DNA of 64,000 bases, from assembly GCA_963678675.1 (NCBI GenBank), contig OY783194.1, forward strand, positions 20,562,278 through 20,626,277. The letters are read 5' to 3'. This document shows, piece by piece, positions 37,701 to 47,336 of the stretch. The translations under genes were made by a program, and so were the position numbers. Source of the stretch: Xiphydria camelus. Taxonomy: Eukaryota; Arthropoda; Insecta; Hymenoptera; Xiphydriidae. Each line of letters opens with the position of its first letter. Positions within the stretch are counted from its first letter, which is position 1. Under the pieces are notes generated by a model. It ran no database searches. It was given only the letters and a program-made list of their open reading frames with translations, and was not told the origin of the DNA.

Positions 37701-40700
37701 TATTAAAAGACTAATTAATTCCACCATAATTTGTCGCATTCCGATACAGTATACAAGCCACGTTTTGTCATTTACTTTGGGTGGATCAATTGCACCAATT
37801 ATATTCTTCCATGTGTACCAAATTTCGTCACATTTCTCGGGCCATTTCCAAAATTTCGGTGCTTTCACCATTGTATTAATCATGGCACCTTCTTCGTCTA
37901 TAGATGTTATCACTCCAGGATATACATCATTTTCATAAAGGAATAGTACGGCAGCTCGTAGCCAGGATTTCAGACCTGCGCCGTAAAGACTTTCGGCTTT
38001 TTTAGTTAGTTTATAAATAGTTGAGAATAAAAGTTCAAGTTGACTGACAATGGTAACGTTGCGATATGGTTGAAAAAAACATTTACATTTGTAAAAAAAA
38101 AATGGCTAAATAAGTTATCGTGCCTTATCCGTTTTTGTTTTTTGCTACTGAGAGGGGCACTTGTGAAAATATAAAAAATGATAACTGACATTTTCCGTGC
38201 CGTCGTTGGTTATGATGCATGAAAAATTGAAATTTGCCATCGCGGAAAAATTTTAGCTACAGCACCATGTTCAGTTTCACTGGTCATAGCCTATTTTTTA
38301 TGTTTTATTAGCAAAAAAAAATTAAAACGGACTTTTTTATCACGACACGAACTATAAGTTGAATTTCAAACATGCCAATTTTTGACAGCTGTCCAAGTGA
38401 TCCCGCCACGTCAGTTTTCTGCTGGATAACATGTATTACCGCTTGGAAAATATGGGAAAAATATAAACGGACATTTTTTTTATAGATGTACTTTTAAGCA
38501 AAGCCATTTTCAGTAACAGAAAAATATTTATTTTTATTTAATATAGAATTATAAAAATCTTGTCAGTCTTCGTCCTCTGATGAGCTTTCGTCCATCTCAT
38601 CTTCGCTATCTGTCAAAAACATCGTTTTGGATTTCAGAAGTAACAATTTTTATTCTCTTGTATAATAAATCATAAGTCGAAATAAGGAATTAAAAGTACA
38701 CAATATTTTTTCTAGGTAATTTTAATTTCGATATCACAACACATATATAGAAACAAATTAAAATAAACTATTATTAATAATTTTTTTTATTTTGTTTTCG
38801 ATTCTTTTTTGTTGCTTTTAAAAATATTTTTGAAGTGAAACTTCTTTGCTGAGGGTACTAAAAGCGCGCTCGATACAACGAAAAAACCAAATAAATTAAT
38901 ACAAACATTGGAACGTCACACGTGCCTTTGCATGCGCGACGGCGGGAGCCGCATGAACTACTCCCTATAGCTGTGCAACACGGAAAATGTCAGTGCGATA
39001 GTACTCACCATTCCTGAGAATATTTTTCATAATTTAGAACAAATCTTGCTCTCGTCGCTGTAACTTTTTCATATCATTTTTTTGGACGACTTTTATTTAA
39101 ATTGTTGAAATTGTTCAATACACAAAACGTCCGTTCTAGACGAATTTATGTATTTTTTTACATTTTTAATCACATTTCATCGAGAACGGACATTGCGTAT
39201 TAACAAAAAAACTATTTTCTTTTTTACGGACTGAAAGTACTCTCCCGTTTAAAAGCAGCGTTTCACAACTTTTACATATGGGAAATTATTTTCTATTTTT
39301 AAATAATCTATGGATTGGTCATACACTAGATCAAAGCGGGATAACAGAAAAATTTGGTTACGAGCTGCCGTACTAGAATAAAACATTCGCCAACAGTCTT
39401 CTTGGCATCTTTAAAGAGCCAGACTCTCGAATTTTTGTAGCAATGGTTTTTTCGAAATATCCGGAGCTTAGTTTTTTATTAAATTCAATGTTCTTCTCCA
39501 TAATAGAAAAACAAAGCACCACGAAAGCGGTGCAAAGTACCCCTTGGGTAAATATCTGAGAGGAATGAATAGAAATGTATTGACAAGTAAAATCTTATAA
39601 CGTTCTATTCGTAATGAGGAATAGAATGGCGTTTACAGGTTTATTTTCGTTGTAGGATTTTACTTGTTTTTTTTGCGGGTACATATAAAATTTTGTAAAT
39701 TCCTGTTTATCATCTCGGATACAGATAAAATTCAATGAATTCCTATTAGTCCTTCTAAAACTTCTCTAGTGGATATCTGGAATTATTGTGTTAAAAGCCC
39801 ATTCAATTCCCATAGGAATTCTCTATGGGAATATATGGGATTGTTTCAATAGAGATGATTCTTTTTATATCCTTCTTTGTGAAAAAATAGCTATCTAATT
39901 CACAAATGTGGCTACGTACGATTTTATAGAATATTTTTATAGGATAGCTGTTTTACACACGTGAATGTGACATGGAAAATGGAAAGAGCATTTTCGCTAA
40001 GACTCCATCAAACTTTCTATCAAATATATCGTTTAAGAGCATTTTCACTGAACATTGAATTATAGTTATTTTATTTACGTATTTACTTATTCCAATCCCG
40101 TTCCTCCATAATTGGCGCGTCATTATAATTATAATTCGAAATCCAGGAGTATTAGTTCATGGAAATCATGAGAATATGTACCGAATTGAATCGCAATTAA
40201 AAAATTAATTCAGAAGCTTCATTAATCACTTAAATCGAGATTGTAGTGTTGTGCTTTTATAAAATACGATACTTCAATATTGTACTCTAATGGAAAAATT
40301 TCTCTAACAAATTTCTGAAAAACTAAGATATTTCGATTCTCCTCTGATTGTCTGCAGTAATTGGAACATTTTCAGTGAAGTATCAGAGTTTGTCAGAGAA
40401 AATCAAAGAAATATAAAAAAATATATATTTTTCTTTCATGTGCAAGAGCATTTTTAGAAAATTCTAGTAAAGTCAGATAAACATCTAACAAAATTCTAAA
40501 CAATTTCTGACCAGCTCTGGAATTCGATCATTTTCTGAAAATGTAATATATAATTTCTGAAAAATACGTAGAAATTTTCAGAATTTTCAGAAATTTTGCG
40601 GAATAGATTTTGCCAGATATTTATCAGTTTTTATTAGACTTTTTTAGAAAAATTTTTGTGCGTGAAAGAAAAATTGAAATTTTTGGACAATCTGATTTTC

Positions 40701-41334
40701 TCTGACAAACTGATAAATACTTTCTTGAAAATGCTTGAAAATGTTCTAATTACTACAGACAGTCAGAATATGTCAGAGTTTTTCAGAAATTTGCTGGAGA
40801 CATTTTTCCAAGAGGATATCTATTTTAACGGAGTATTATTTACGATTTCAAGCCGAATTGATTTATTCGCAGGGTTCGAGACTGCCCGGTCGTTGGCGCT
40901 ACACGGGTGCAATGTTATACTAGCATGCCGCGACGTCGAAAAAGCCGAAAAAGCCGCGGCGAAGATCCGGCGGGAGAAGGAAGGCGTGCTATGCGATACT
41001 CTGAAATTAGATTTGGCTTCCTTGCACAGCGTGCGAGAAGCGGTGGAAAAGTTTAAACAGAAGTACAGGTAAGAAGGATCGTATGACTCGTATGTTCGTC
41101 TTTTTCCATCTCGCTCGCATTCTCTAATAACTTTGCCCGTATTTTTAGAACTCTCCACATTCTCATATTAAACGCCGGACTGTTCGCGGTTCCTTATTCG
41201 CTTAGTGAAGACGGCTACGAGATGATATTCCAGGTCAATCATCTGTCCCATTTTTACTTGACGCTATTACTTGAACATCCGTTGCGGAGCTGCAGCAATG
41301 CGAGAGTCGTTATCGTCGCCAGTGAATCGCACAG
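28643..41334 (+). CDS. WWOX: WWOX (WW domain-containing oxidoreductase), spliced, 3' part not in window
   Basis: Five plus-strand exons join in consistent phases to give about 259 codons. WW domain 1 spans residues 14-43 (Trp18, Trp40). WW domain 2 spans about 55-84, with Trp59 and a Tyr at the second signature position (Tyr81), as in human WWOX. A short-chain dehydrogenase fold begins at about residue 118 with the cofactor motif TGANTGIG (126-133), followed by the ILACRD strand and a LNAG block. Known family role: an oxidoreductase-like adaptor binding PPxY proteins, linked to stress signalling and tumour suppression. The catalytic Tyr-x3-Lys exon and C-terminus were not found before 64000. 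The intron after 41334 must exceed 22 kb unless the copy is truncated. Confidence 0.93.
28738..29693. other. WWOX intron 1, proximal part: nothing recognised
   Basis: AT-rich intron DNA without gene or clear repeat. Confidence 0.5.
29694..31005. mobile_element. Inverted-repeat element, interrupted by a CTAA-flanked MITE
   Basis: ccatttatttccgttatttg at 29713 pairs with rc of 30970-30990. The arms continue through ataacttttattcgaa, and tcgacattttcgttctt pairs with rc of the block at 30805. A related block (gtgaaactcgatatcttcat) is in WWOX intron 3 at 34645. The insert 30120-30798 lies between the arms. Confidence 0.6.
30120..30798. mobile_element. piggyBac-type MITE, TIR CCCTTTGCGGACG, TSD CTAA
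   Basis: Ends CCCTTTGCGGACG and inverse CGTCCGCAAAGGG, flanked by CTAA (30116-30119, 30799-30802), a variant of TTAA. The left third contains three degenerate copies of gtcggcatatagccgcccaa / acagctcccgtacgtttatt. Confidence 0.7.
31142..32032 (-). mobile_element. 891-bp element, TIR TAACACCGGTCAACA, TSD TATA, carrying a protein fragment
   Basis: Ends TAACACCGGTCAACA and inverse, flanked by TATA (31138-31141, 32033-32036). It contains the ERFHQD-type fragment. Superfamily not identified. Confidence 0.65.
31423..31809 (-). pseudogene. C-terminal fragment of an ERFHQD-type mobile family
   Basis: Reads [20 protein letters not shown], then [20 protein letters not shown] and [14 protein letters not shown], ending NIHF-stop. 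The same pattern (EHGERFHQDI....RYQGKW...MLADYCW.LKRD) recurs at 63681-64000. I know such blocks from many arthropod and cnidarian predicted proteins of repetitive origin but cannot name the family. The upstream part (HLC.QC...) is not family-like, so the 5' end is truncated. Confidence 0.6.
32033..32621. other. WWOX intron 1: nothing recognised
   Basis: AT-rich, no gene or repeat identified. Confidence 0.45.
32622..33380 (-). mobile_element. mariner fold-back derivative, TIR YRTTAGGTTGGGGAAAAAG, TA TSD
   Basis: Both ends read inward through TTAGGTTGGGGAAAAAGAAA, the same 3' untranslated sequence and the same last transposase codons, for about 200 bp each. The element is therefore two 3' halves of a mariner joined tail to tail. 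TA flanks both ends (32620-32621 region, 33381-33382). Confidence 0.75.
32722..33066 (-). pseudogene. mariner transposase C-terminal fragment
   Basis: [20 protein letters not shown], then [15 protein letters not shown]. The Asp of HQDN and the Asp of PSDY are separated by 34 residues, the DD34D spacing diagnostic of mariner. N-terminal DNA-binding domain and first Asp are absent. Ends with MKLPIKWQ. Confidence 0.92.
33618..33682 (+). CDS. WWOX: WWOX coding exon 2 (short)
   Basis: A 65-base exon between ttttctatag|CC and GGAG|gtatct. With the two bases carried from exon 1 it reads [19 protein letters not shown] and then VEG, the second half of WW domain 1 with its second Trp and the His-Pro that closes the domain. 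Confidence 0.9.
33683..33977. other. WWOX intron 2
   Basis: 295-bp intron with GT..AG borders, nothing else seen. Confidence 0.7.
33978..34214 (+). CDS. WWOX: WWOX coding exon 3
   Basis: Acceptor ttttctag|AG, donor GGCATAG|gtatgt. It encodes WW domain 2 ([18 protein letters not shown], then [16 protein letters not shown]), the linker, and the start of the dehydrogenase domain ending TGANTGI. Confidence 0.94.
34215..34842. other. WWOX intron 3, start: decayed repeat
   Basis: 34645-34765 resembles 29850-29960 (aaagttgtagatc, gtgagatagtgccgctcaaag). No gene. Confidence 0.45.
34847..35245. mobile_element. piggyBac-type MITE, TIR CCCTTACTTGCCACACT, TSD TTAA
   Basis: 399-bp palindrome between TTAA (34843-34846, 35246-35249), ends CCCTTACTTGCCACACT and inverse. 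Internal copies of tgccacactggggtt form subterminal repeats. Confidence 0.88.
35246..36637. other. WWOX intron 3: AT-rich, one weak inverted pair
   Basis: gggcatgttcacgattttttt (36056) is inverted at 36425-36450 (aaaaagttgtgaacatgccc), suggesting a 400-bp MITE. taccctcagtaaagaagttt (36590) is inverted at about 38830-38862. No gene. Confidence 0.4.
36638..37016. mobile_element. Broken third copy of the GGGTCATTCC element with a nested MITE
   Basis: Starts GGGTCATTCCATACTAAAT, like 517. It is interrupted by 36728-36959, then resumes with cgaaagccaatccgttttt and aaaaatgtaaaag as in 620-650. Confidence 0.6.
36728..36959. mobile_element. MITE, TIR CGCCTGTTGCG, TA TSD
   Basis: 232 bp with ends CGCCTGTTGCG and inverse CGCAACAGGCG, flanked by TA. 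GC-rich interior with gcggcgctttcggcgc. Confidence 0.65.
37120..37154 (-). ncRNA. Hammerhead-ribozyme-like core (Penelope-type)
   Basis: On the minus strand CTGAAGA, a short stem-loop, then GACCGAAACGCGTAGTG. This order (CUGANGA - stem II - GAAA) is the catalytic core of hammerhead ribozymes, and this exact style of sequence occurs in the terminal repeats of Penelope-like retroelements. Stem II pairs imperfectly. No Penelope reverse transcriptase or GIY-YIG domain lies nearby, so this would be an orphan terminal repeat. Confidence 0.4.
37620..37943 (-). pseudogene. C-terminal fragment of a jerky/pogo-like transposase protein
   Basis: [20 protein letters not shown], then [20 protein letters not shown] and IDPPK. 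This WPSK.DE.WY...DI...I.PP pattern ends many insect pogo/jerky-type (CENP-B/DDE) mobile proteins. Upstream coding is cut by the insertion at 37944. A possible continuation (KIRESGSLK) is at 39400, but it is short. Confidence 0.45.
37944..39375. mobile_element. 1.43-kb TAGTAC-type element, TSD GAA
   Basis: Ends TAGTACGGCAGCTCGTA and rc TAGTACGGCAGCTCGTA, flanked by GAA (37941-37943, 39376-39378). Its first eight bases are identical to those of 49085-54201. It contains a candidate terminal exon (38563-38609). The rest is AT-rich with short inverted motifs (acgtccgttctag). Confidence 0.65.
38563..38609 (-). pseudogene. Candidate last exon encoding an acidic tail
   Basis: After an acceptor ttttgacag| the reading is (D)[18 protein letters not shown]. 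It corresponds in place, strand, phase (phase 1) and acidic composition to the last exon 49734-49840 of the larger element. No upstream exon was recognised in this shorter element. Confidence 0.4.
39561..40872. other. WWOX intron 3, distal part: nothing recognised
   Basis: AT-rich. A motif ccagatatttatcagttttt (40612) is shared with 1727. No gene. Confidence 0.45.
40873..41068 (+). CDS. WWOX: WWOX coding exon 4
   Basis: Acceptor attcgcag|GG, donor TACAG|gtaaga. It begins [20 protein letters not shown] and continues the Rossmann fold to KFKQKY. Phases match both neighbours. Reading open upstream of 40873 is intronic, because the acceptor and the family alignment both place the exon start here. 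Confidence 0.93.
41149..41334 (+). CDS. WWOX: WWOX coding exon 5
   Basis: Acceptor tatttttag|A, donor CACAG|gtactc. It encodes [18 protein letters not shown], then the [10 protein letters not shown] block and an ASESHR block, typical of the SDR strand that carries the catalytic Ser. It leaves in phase 2. No following exon was recognised. Confidence 0.92.
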
Positions 41335-42322
41335 GTACTCAAACGATTCTCTTGCAATTTCAATCGATGTCTGACCAATCACGAAACTTTTCCAGTAAAA
41401 ATTCAGCTCGTATTCGTAAAGGTTTTCGAATGTCTGAACGCTCGACGTGACGCAGTAGGGCACTCTTATTTTCAATGATTAATTTTACGTGCTTCTTATT
41501 TTAATGATGGATGCAGTTATTTTCTTTTAATTCCAAAATCCATCGACGAAATTTTCGTGAAGTCTTTATTTCACAGTCGCTTTTATGTCGAATAATAGTT
41601 TTATCAATAGTTTTATCAAGTGACTAAATTGAGAAGTATCGTATATTATGTCGACTGCCGAAATTCGGAAAAACATAAATTGGCAAGATTTCTCGCAATT
41701 CTATATTTTGATCATCCTTATCACGTAAAATGCGGAACATTCTTGCTCGGAATGATCTTTTAGTAAATCTGTAGTCATCAATCGCTCTTCCAACGAAAAT
41801 GGCAAAAACATAAAAATTCGTCAGAGATAATTTGGAAAGTACAACACTTTAACGCCGTGGTTCGCATTCTTTCGATAAAAATTTGCTGGAAGCTGATAAT
41901 GTATTCATTACTTTATATTTTTAAAAATTGTAAAAATATGGAGACGCCATACTTAATAAGCTTTTGTCCTGTTCAAATTATTGACGATAGAACGCGATAT
42001 CATTTCATAATAGCTCGAGGATAGAATTAAACTTTGTAACTTGCATGAACTTACACTCTTTCGAGTTTGAAGTCTTAATAGAAATTTATGAAATTTGCAC
42101 AGGTAATGTATTTATACCTATAAAAAATTTGGAAGCGTGAGGTAGTAAAGGGATGACTGGCAATCGGTGATGTTAAATGGAGCTTCTCCTATCACGGTGG
42201 CTATAGAACGAGAATATCGGGAAAACAGAAATATATGGGAATTTGATCAGTCAGGGAAAAGTTTGAAAAATATCAGGAAATTTAGGATTTTTTTCTGGAA
42301 ATTATAAAAAACATTGAGTTAA
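41335..42322. other. WWOX intron 5: nothing recognised
   Basis: AT-rich. No further WWOX exon (catalytic Tyr-x3-Lys) was found here. Confidence 0.5.
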
Positions 42323-42642
42323 CCCTTTCGAGACGCCGCGTAACGCCCGATTCTGCGCGAAATGGGGCACTACTTTTGCAAGCCTGGGGACTTTTGGTTT
42401 GGATGTAGAAAGCAAAAAAGCACTGCAAGTAAATTGGTAAGAGTTTTACTTTTAACGCGCAAAACAAATACATTTTGTCCGAGTAGTTAAAAAAATAAAC
42501 ACCTCAAACGTGTTGATACGCCGCATAGCAGCGAAGTTAGACGCGAACAAAGAAAGCCCTGTAGTCGGGCAAATATATTCGCCTCGCGACCTTAACGGGA
42601 GGGCGCCGATGGCAAATATATTCGCCTCGCGTCTCGAAAGGG
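42323..42642. mobile_element. piggyBac-type MITE, TIR CCCTTTCGAGACGC, TSD TTAA/TTCA
   Basis: 320 bp, ends CCCTTTCGAGACGCCGCG and inverse CGCGTCTCGAAAGGG. TTAA at the left (42319-42322), TTCA at the right. ggcaaatatattcgcctcgc occurs twice near the right end. Confidence 0.78.
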
Positions 42643-43019
42643 TTCATTTTTTGAAATTTCATCATTGAGACATTTCATAATGCAGTTTGCGCTGCTGCTT
42701 CAGATATTTCCAGTAGTAGCGCACGTATTTCAACAAACACAAAGGTTACTGGCCAACGTCGGCAAGTGATTGTTTGCCGACAATCTTGTCAATGGGCCGA
42801 TATCGGCATACGATAGTGGCTTACATTATGGCCATGTCCGCCCGGCCGATGAGCGGGCCGACGTTCGTCGCTCGGTACAGATCCTAATCTGCGCGGCATA
42901 GGGATCGTGCAAAAACTATAGAGGGAGCTGTAGCGTCGATGCTTGCGCTACATCTGGCGATTATAAGAAGTTAAGGGATACTTTTTAACGTCGGGAACAT
43001 AGGATAAGAAAAGTTAAAA

Positions 43020-43244
43020 GTGTTAGAAATAATAAAGCATGGATTTTTGCCAATACAAAATACCCCCACTGAAGGCCAAAATAAAGATAAAGGTGAAAAA
43101 CTGTTTCACTCAGGTCATGTATTCAATGTTGAAGAGATAAATAATCCCGAAACACAAAAAGTATCCATAACCTCAAAGATTGTAGCTCAGACCACAGTTT
43201 CAAAGGCTTATGACATTCGTTTATCACGCTTCCATGCCCGATGA
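43020..43244 (+). pseudogene. Fragment of a SWIM/YqaJ-type mobile protein (tentative)
   Basis: FHSGHVFNVEEINNPETQKV, then SITSKIVAQTTVSKAYDIRL. This resembles the block ahead of a SWIM zinc finger in repetitive YqaJ-like insect proteins (GHV...V.....VSI.S.I..QTTVSK.Y.V). The zinc ligands are not present. Family assignment is from memory and weak. Confidence 0.3.
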
Positions 43245-44466
43245 ACGCTAGCAGCGGGGCATTTTCGTTAGCACTAGACGGTTTTTCATGATTCCCGACA
43301 CTTCGACAACTTTTAATGCAACACGTGATACGATGTACGCATACTGATATTAATTATTTTTCCAAATAGTTAAAATTTCAATAATTAGAAATTTCTCCCA
43401 TATGAACACTTGTAAAATTTTCTCCCAAAAATTCTAATTATTGCCATCAGGTGGCATAGCAATCGTCATGCACGGTCCCTATTGTTACGACGCACAGTGG
43501 TCCACTTTCCAAGATTCACGATCAAAACTTATAATTTCTAAGATAGTTTTTCGATTTTAATAACACTGTAGATTCTTGCAATTTAAGGCTTTTGAAATAA
43601 CCCTATCATAACGGTTTTACCCTATTTTTGCTATGAGCCCTCTTTAGAGGGGGTGAGTATTTGATACGATTTAGAATTTAAGGAAATTAATTAGCACAAC
43701 TAGCACAGCAATAAGAAACACCGTAATCAACAAATCCACACCAAGAAAGTCCAGGCGATGTCGCACGAACAGAGCACAGCGCACAACTAAACCCTCTCCA
43801 CGAGAGAACGTCTCGCCTGTGTACCCGACCTTTGAAAATTCCTCCCGTACATTACTAAGCAGGTATAAACAACAATGTAAATATTAATCACATTCTTAGA
43901 AGTCCCAGGAGTAATAATACTCTTATTTCAAAATATATTCATGTATATTATGCATTTTTATATGGAATTTAATGTCTGAATCTAAACGAGCCAATTTTTC
44001 TTACTTCAGTTATGAATATATCTTATTAGGATGGTTCAATGCACCTAATTTTTATATAAAACATGGACACAATGTAGGTGAATATAGTACGTGAATTTCA
44101 GCGTCATAGGTGAAAGTTAAAATTTTAGGTTTCGATCGCGAATCTGCGAAAATTGACTACTGTGCGACGGTGGCACACAAGTAATATGTACCGATTGCGG
44201 CCCCGCAAACAACCAAGCTCTAGAGCTAGTAATGGCTATGCAAATTACCAGTAAGGTTTAGATGACGGTTCCATGAAAATCCTGCATTGGGAATTTGCCG
44301 GTATACAAGCAAAAGCACGACATTAAAAAGAATATGCCCAATATTATTAAAAAAGACTATTTTTTTGTGAGAGCTTTCTCAATATTCTATTGTTATTTCA
44401 GTCAGTCTCACTGAAGAAGCAATGAAATATGCAGAAGCTCTTACAAAAAAGAAAAGTCTTTTTTAA
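43245..44466. other. WWOX intron 5 or downstream: nothing recognised
   Basis: No gene. A gcatgcccgatgaacgc / ggcacggtccctattgtt stretch is GC-richer but unidentified. Confidence 0.4.
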
Positions 44467-44547
44467 CACGTTCTCTGCGACTATGAGAGTCGTGCGCGCT
44501 ATGCCAAGGAAGGGGCCGGCTCTCAAGAGTTATGCGCAGTGAACGTG
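44467..44547. mobile_element. 81-bp piggyBac-type MITE, TSD TTAA
   Basis: Ends CACGTTCTCTGCG and rc CACGTTCACTGCG, flanked by TTAA (44463-44466, 44548-44551). Hardly more than two ends. Confidence 0.7.
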
Positions 44548-44626
44548 TTAATAATAGCTAGGCTACCCCCACTATTAAAAATGGTTTTATTAAATTATCC
44601 ACAGCCACGTATACCATTCACCTTTA

Positions 44627-45107
44627 TACAGGGTGTTCATTTTAAAACTTACCACCCACGTTATCTGCGTAAAGAGACATATTTCTGAAAATCGCCGAGA
44701 CACGTCAACAAAATTATTGAGGGGGAATATTTTTTATAAAAATTCGACGCCCCCCCCCCCCCCCCCCCTCAACCACCTGACTCCGGGGGCGGTAACCCCA
44801 ATATTCTTAAATGGAACAGGGGGTCGAGTGATACCTCATTTTAAAGGGATTTTAATTGTGTACATTTTGACGTCCTACTTTTCAAATTTGACGTTAAAAT
44901 GAGGTATCACTCGACCCCCTGTTCCATTTAAGAATATTGGGGTTACCGCCCCCGGAGTCAGGTGGTTGAGGGGGGGGGGGGGGGCGTCGAATTTTTATAA
45001 AAAATGTTCCCCCTCAATAATTTTGTTGACGTGTCTCGGCGATTTTCAGAAATATGTCTCTTTACGCAGATAACGTGGGTGGTAAGTTTTAAAATGAACA
45101 CCGTGTA
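44627..45107. mobile_element. 480-bp palindrome with poly-C/poly-G arms
   Basis: Left arm tacagggtgttcattttaaa and its inverse at 45085-45107. Arms of about 220 bp are nearly identical, each including a run of about 17 C (44752) or 14 G (44971). Terminal ACAGGGTGTTC / ACACGGTGTTC next to TA suggests a Tc1/mariner-type MITE. Confidence 0.75.
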
Positions 45108-45625
45108 TGTACATTATATATGTTTTATCTTGACCAAGCCTATGGAAAACTGAAAAAAGAATTAATGATGTAACTTTTGCCTTAATAAAAAACTTGGGTA
45201 TATAGGTATGTAATTAAAGAAAATAATATCATAATTAGTTTTATTAAAATTCCTTCAAAAACACAGCTTCACTTTAAAAACTATGGTTTAAAAAATAAAA
45301 ATGAAAAATAAAACAATAAAGAAATAAAAATAAACTTAAATCACACTATCACTAATAAAATACTTATTTCAAAAAATAATAGACAGTCCATCGCAGTCTT
45401 CTCTTTGTTTTTCTCCTAATCCGGCCTCCGCTCCGGTCAGGGGCATTTCTTAGCTACGTATTATCACAGCATGTATTTCATTGTCTTTAGCTTCCCCAGC
45501 AACTGGGTTTTTACGTACTGAAGCTAAAAGATATTATTTTATTATTACTACAAATTTAGTAAATGACTTGCATGACTAGAATGTTCTAGATATATGTATA
45601 TACGTATAACCAAAAAAACTATATT
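45108..45625. other. Intergenic/intron DNA, nothing recognised
   Basis: AT-rich. No gene. Confidence 0.45.
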
Positions 45626-45630
45626 GTTAA

Positions 45631-45815
45631 TGTTAGGATTATCGGGTGAAATAACTAGACGATTCTTATATACTTTCACAGCGTTTATTGTAGCCAAACT
45701 CCACTGCTCACGTTTCACACCGAAGTGACACTTTCCCTTTCACCAAGCGGTAGAGCGGCGGACGCGCATGCGCCTACTATGAGTAAAGGGCAGAAGAGGG
45801 CGCTATATTCTGACA
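45631..45815 (-). repeat. Copia 3' LTR
   Basis: TGTTAGG...CTGACA on the plus strand. A purine-rich stretch (minus strand, gggatggag) directly precedes it and serves as the likely polypurine tract. Confidence 0.93.
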
Positions 45816-45933
45816 CTCCATCCCGACCGATTCTGTCCTTTATCAACATCCATAATTATTATAGCGTCCACATCTTGACAGCTTCCTCATCTCCTTTTGA
45901 ATTACTTTCCTATTGAACAGGCAAAACAAATGA

Positions 45934-46420
45934 TTAAATATTAACATTCATTATTCTATCCACCTGACGTTTGTGCAACTCAAACGCAAGCGGTTTGGTA
46001 AATACATCCGCAAGTTGATCTCTAGATTTGATCCAATTTATTTTAATTAAATTTCTTTTCACACATTCTTTAATGTGGTGAGCTTTCACATTTACTATAT
46101 GCCTCAATCTATTTCCTCCATTAGTCTCAGCACTAATTGTCGCAGCTTTATTGTCACACCATAGAATCATGGGTAAAGGAGGTTCAACCAAAATCAACTT
46201 TAGTGAATTATAGATTGACAGCATTTCCTGACTCGTCTCACTCATCGCAACATATTCAGCTTGACACGTGGACAGTGCCACGTACGATTGTTTGTGTGTT
46301 TTCCACGCTATTGAATCTCCAAACAATTTAATCACGTAACCACAAGTAGTTGGAGAATTTTTACAATCCGCAAAGCTAGCATCTGAGAAACTCTGAAAAT
46401 ATCTTCATTTTCACCTGTAT
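45934..46420 (-). pseudogene. Copia RNase H
   Basis: It resumes with YTGENEDIF, then a one-base loss near 46390, then ADCKNSPTTCGYVIKLFGD. Catalytic RNase H residues are visible in QAEYVAMSE (Glu), WCDNKAA (Asp) and SRDQLADVFTKPL (Asp). Stop at 45934-45936. Confidence 0.92.
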
Positions 46421-46424
46421 ATTT

Positions 46425-46563
46425 TGTCACGTCATGGACAACTCGTTAAACCACTAACTATTAACTCGGGACTGGAATGGAGAGTTGGGATACACACGCA
46501 AGTTTCTATATCTTAAGAGAACAATCTGTTGCCACTTACCTTTGCCTGGAGCTCCAACCTTGA

Positions 46564-46622
<59 letters not shown>

Positions 46623-46694
46623 CTTGCCCTGATTTCAGGGCATTATGATTTGTTCTATTTGAACAATAAACATTTCATCAATCAATCAATCAAT

Positions 46695-46743
<49 letters not shown>

Positions 46744-47336
46744 CCTCCTTCTGTCGGCCGTACGATCCTTCCTTCGAGGGGTGGATCGAGTGGGGTGCGG
46801 TCTCTCCTTGGTCACTCACTTTCTTGAGAAGGTAGCACGACAGGGATAGAGGTTGAGGTTTCAACAAATCACAGTCACTTTAGATCTCGGAACTTCTTTA
46901 TTTAGATTTTGAACGGAACACGCGTAACTCAACGGAAAAAACAAAAAGCTCTTCTCGGTGTCCAGGATTCTCCTTATATAAGCCGTTAGACTTCGTTTCG
47001 GGTGGGGATCCTTCCTGATGTTGAAAAGGGGAAGGAGAAGGAATGCGTTGAATCATGGAGGTTTCTTCCTGTCAGCGGCTGCTCGGTGGCCACTTGGCGT
47101 CTTGTTTTTCGCTGGTGCATTTCCTTAAATGCTACGTGGGTGGCACGTGGAGGTTTTCGCGCCTTCACCTTGCGCGAGGGTTCGTGTTACTCGCGGTGCA
47201 GTTTTGGCTCGATGCGGAGTCGGCGTTCCGGTCTTTGCAGCGGCCTTGCTCTCATCGCTATTTGATTCCTCTTATCCTATCGCTTTATTCGCCGCTGCGT
47301 TTTATTCCATGAAAACGGCTACGTTAGGACGTTACA
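46425..47336 (-). mobile_element. 912-bp solo LTR inside Copia, TSD ATTT
   Basis: Minus strand TGTAACGTCC...GACGTGACA with TG..CA ends, flanked by ATTT (46421-46424, 47337-47340). TATATAAG near 46978 and AATAAAG near 46903 (minus strand) are in promoter-then-polyA order. The Copia frame continues exactly across it. Two (CT)n runs (46562-46620, 46699-46740) and an (ATCA)n lie inside. Gypsy-like by its 4-bp TSD. Confidence 0.72.

Larger units (their letters stand above)
37200..39560 (-). mobile_element. Decayed pogo/jerky-like element with a TAGTAC element inserted
   Basis: A minus-strand coding remnant (37620-37943) is split at 37943. Outer sequences gtggggttactttgctcc (37208) and ggtgcaaagtacccc (39529) look like remnant inverted ends. 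Boundaries are approximate. Confidence 0.4.

Noticed and set aside
40656..40872. Upstream extension of WWOX exon 4 as coding
   Set aside because: The frame is open, but the acceptor attcgcag at 40872 and the in-phase join to exon 3 place it in the intron; the extension has no family similarity.
46485..46835. Leu-Ser-rich open frame on the plus strand
   Set aside because: Product of two (CT)n tracts inside the solo LTR.
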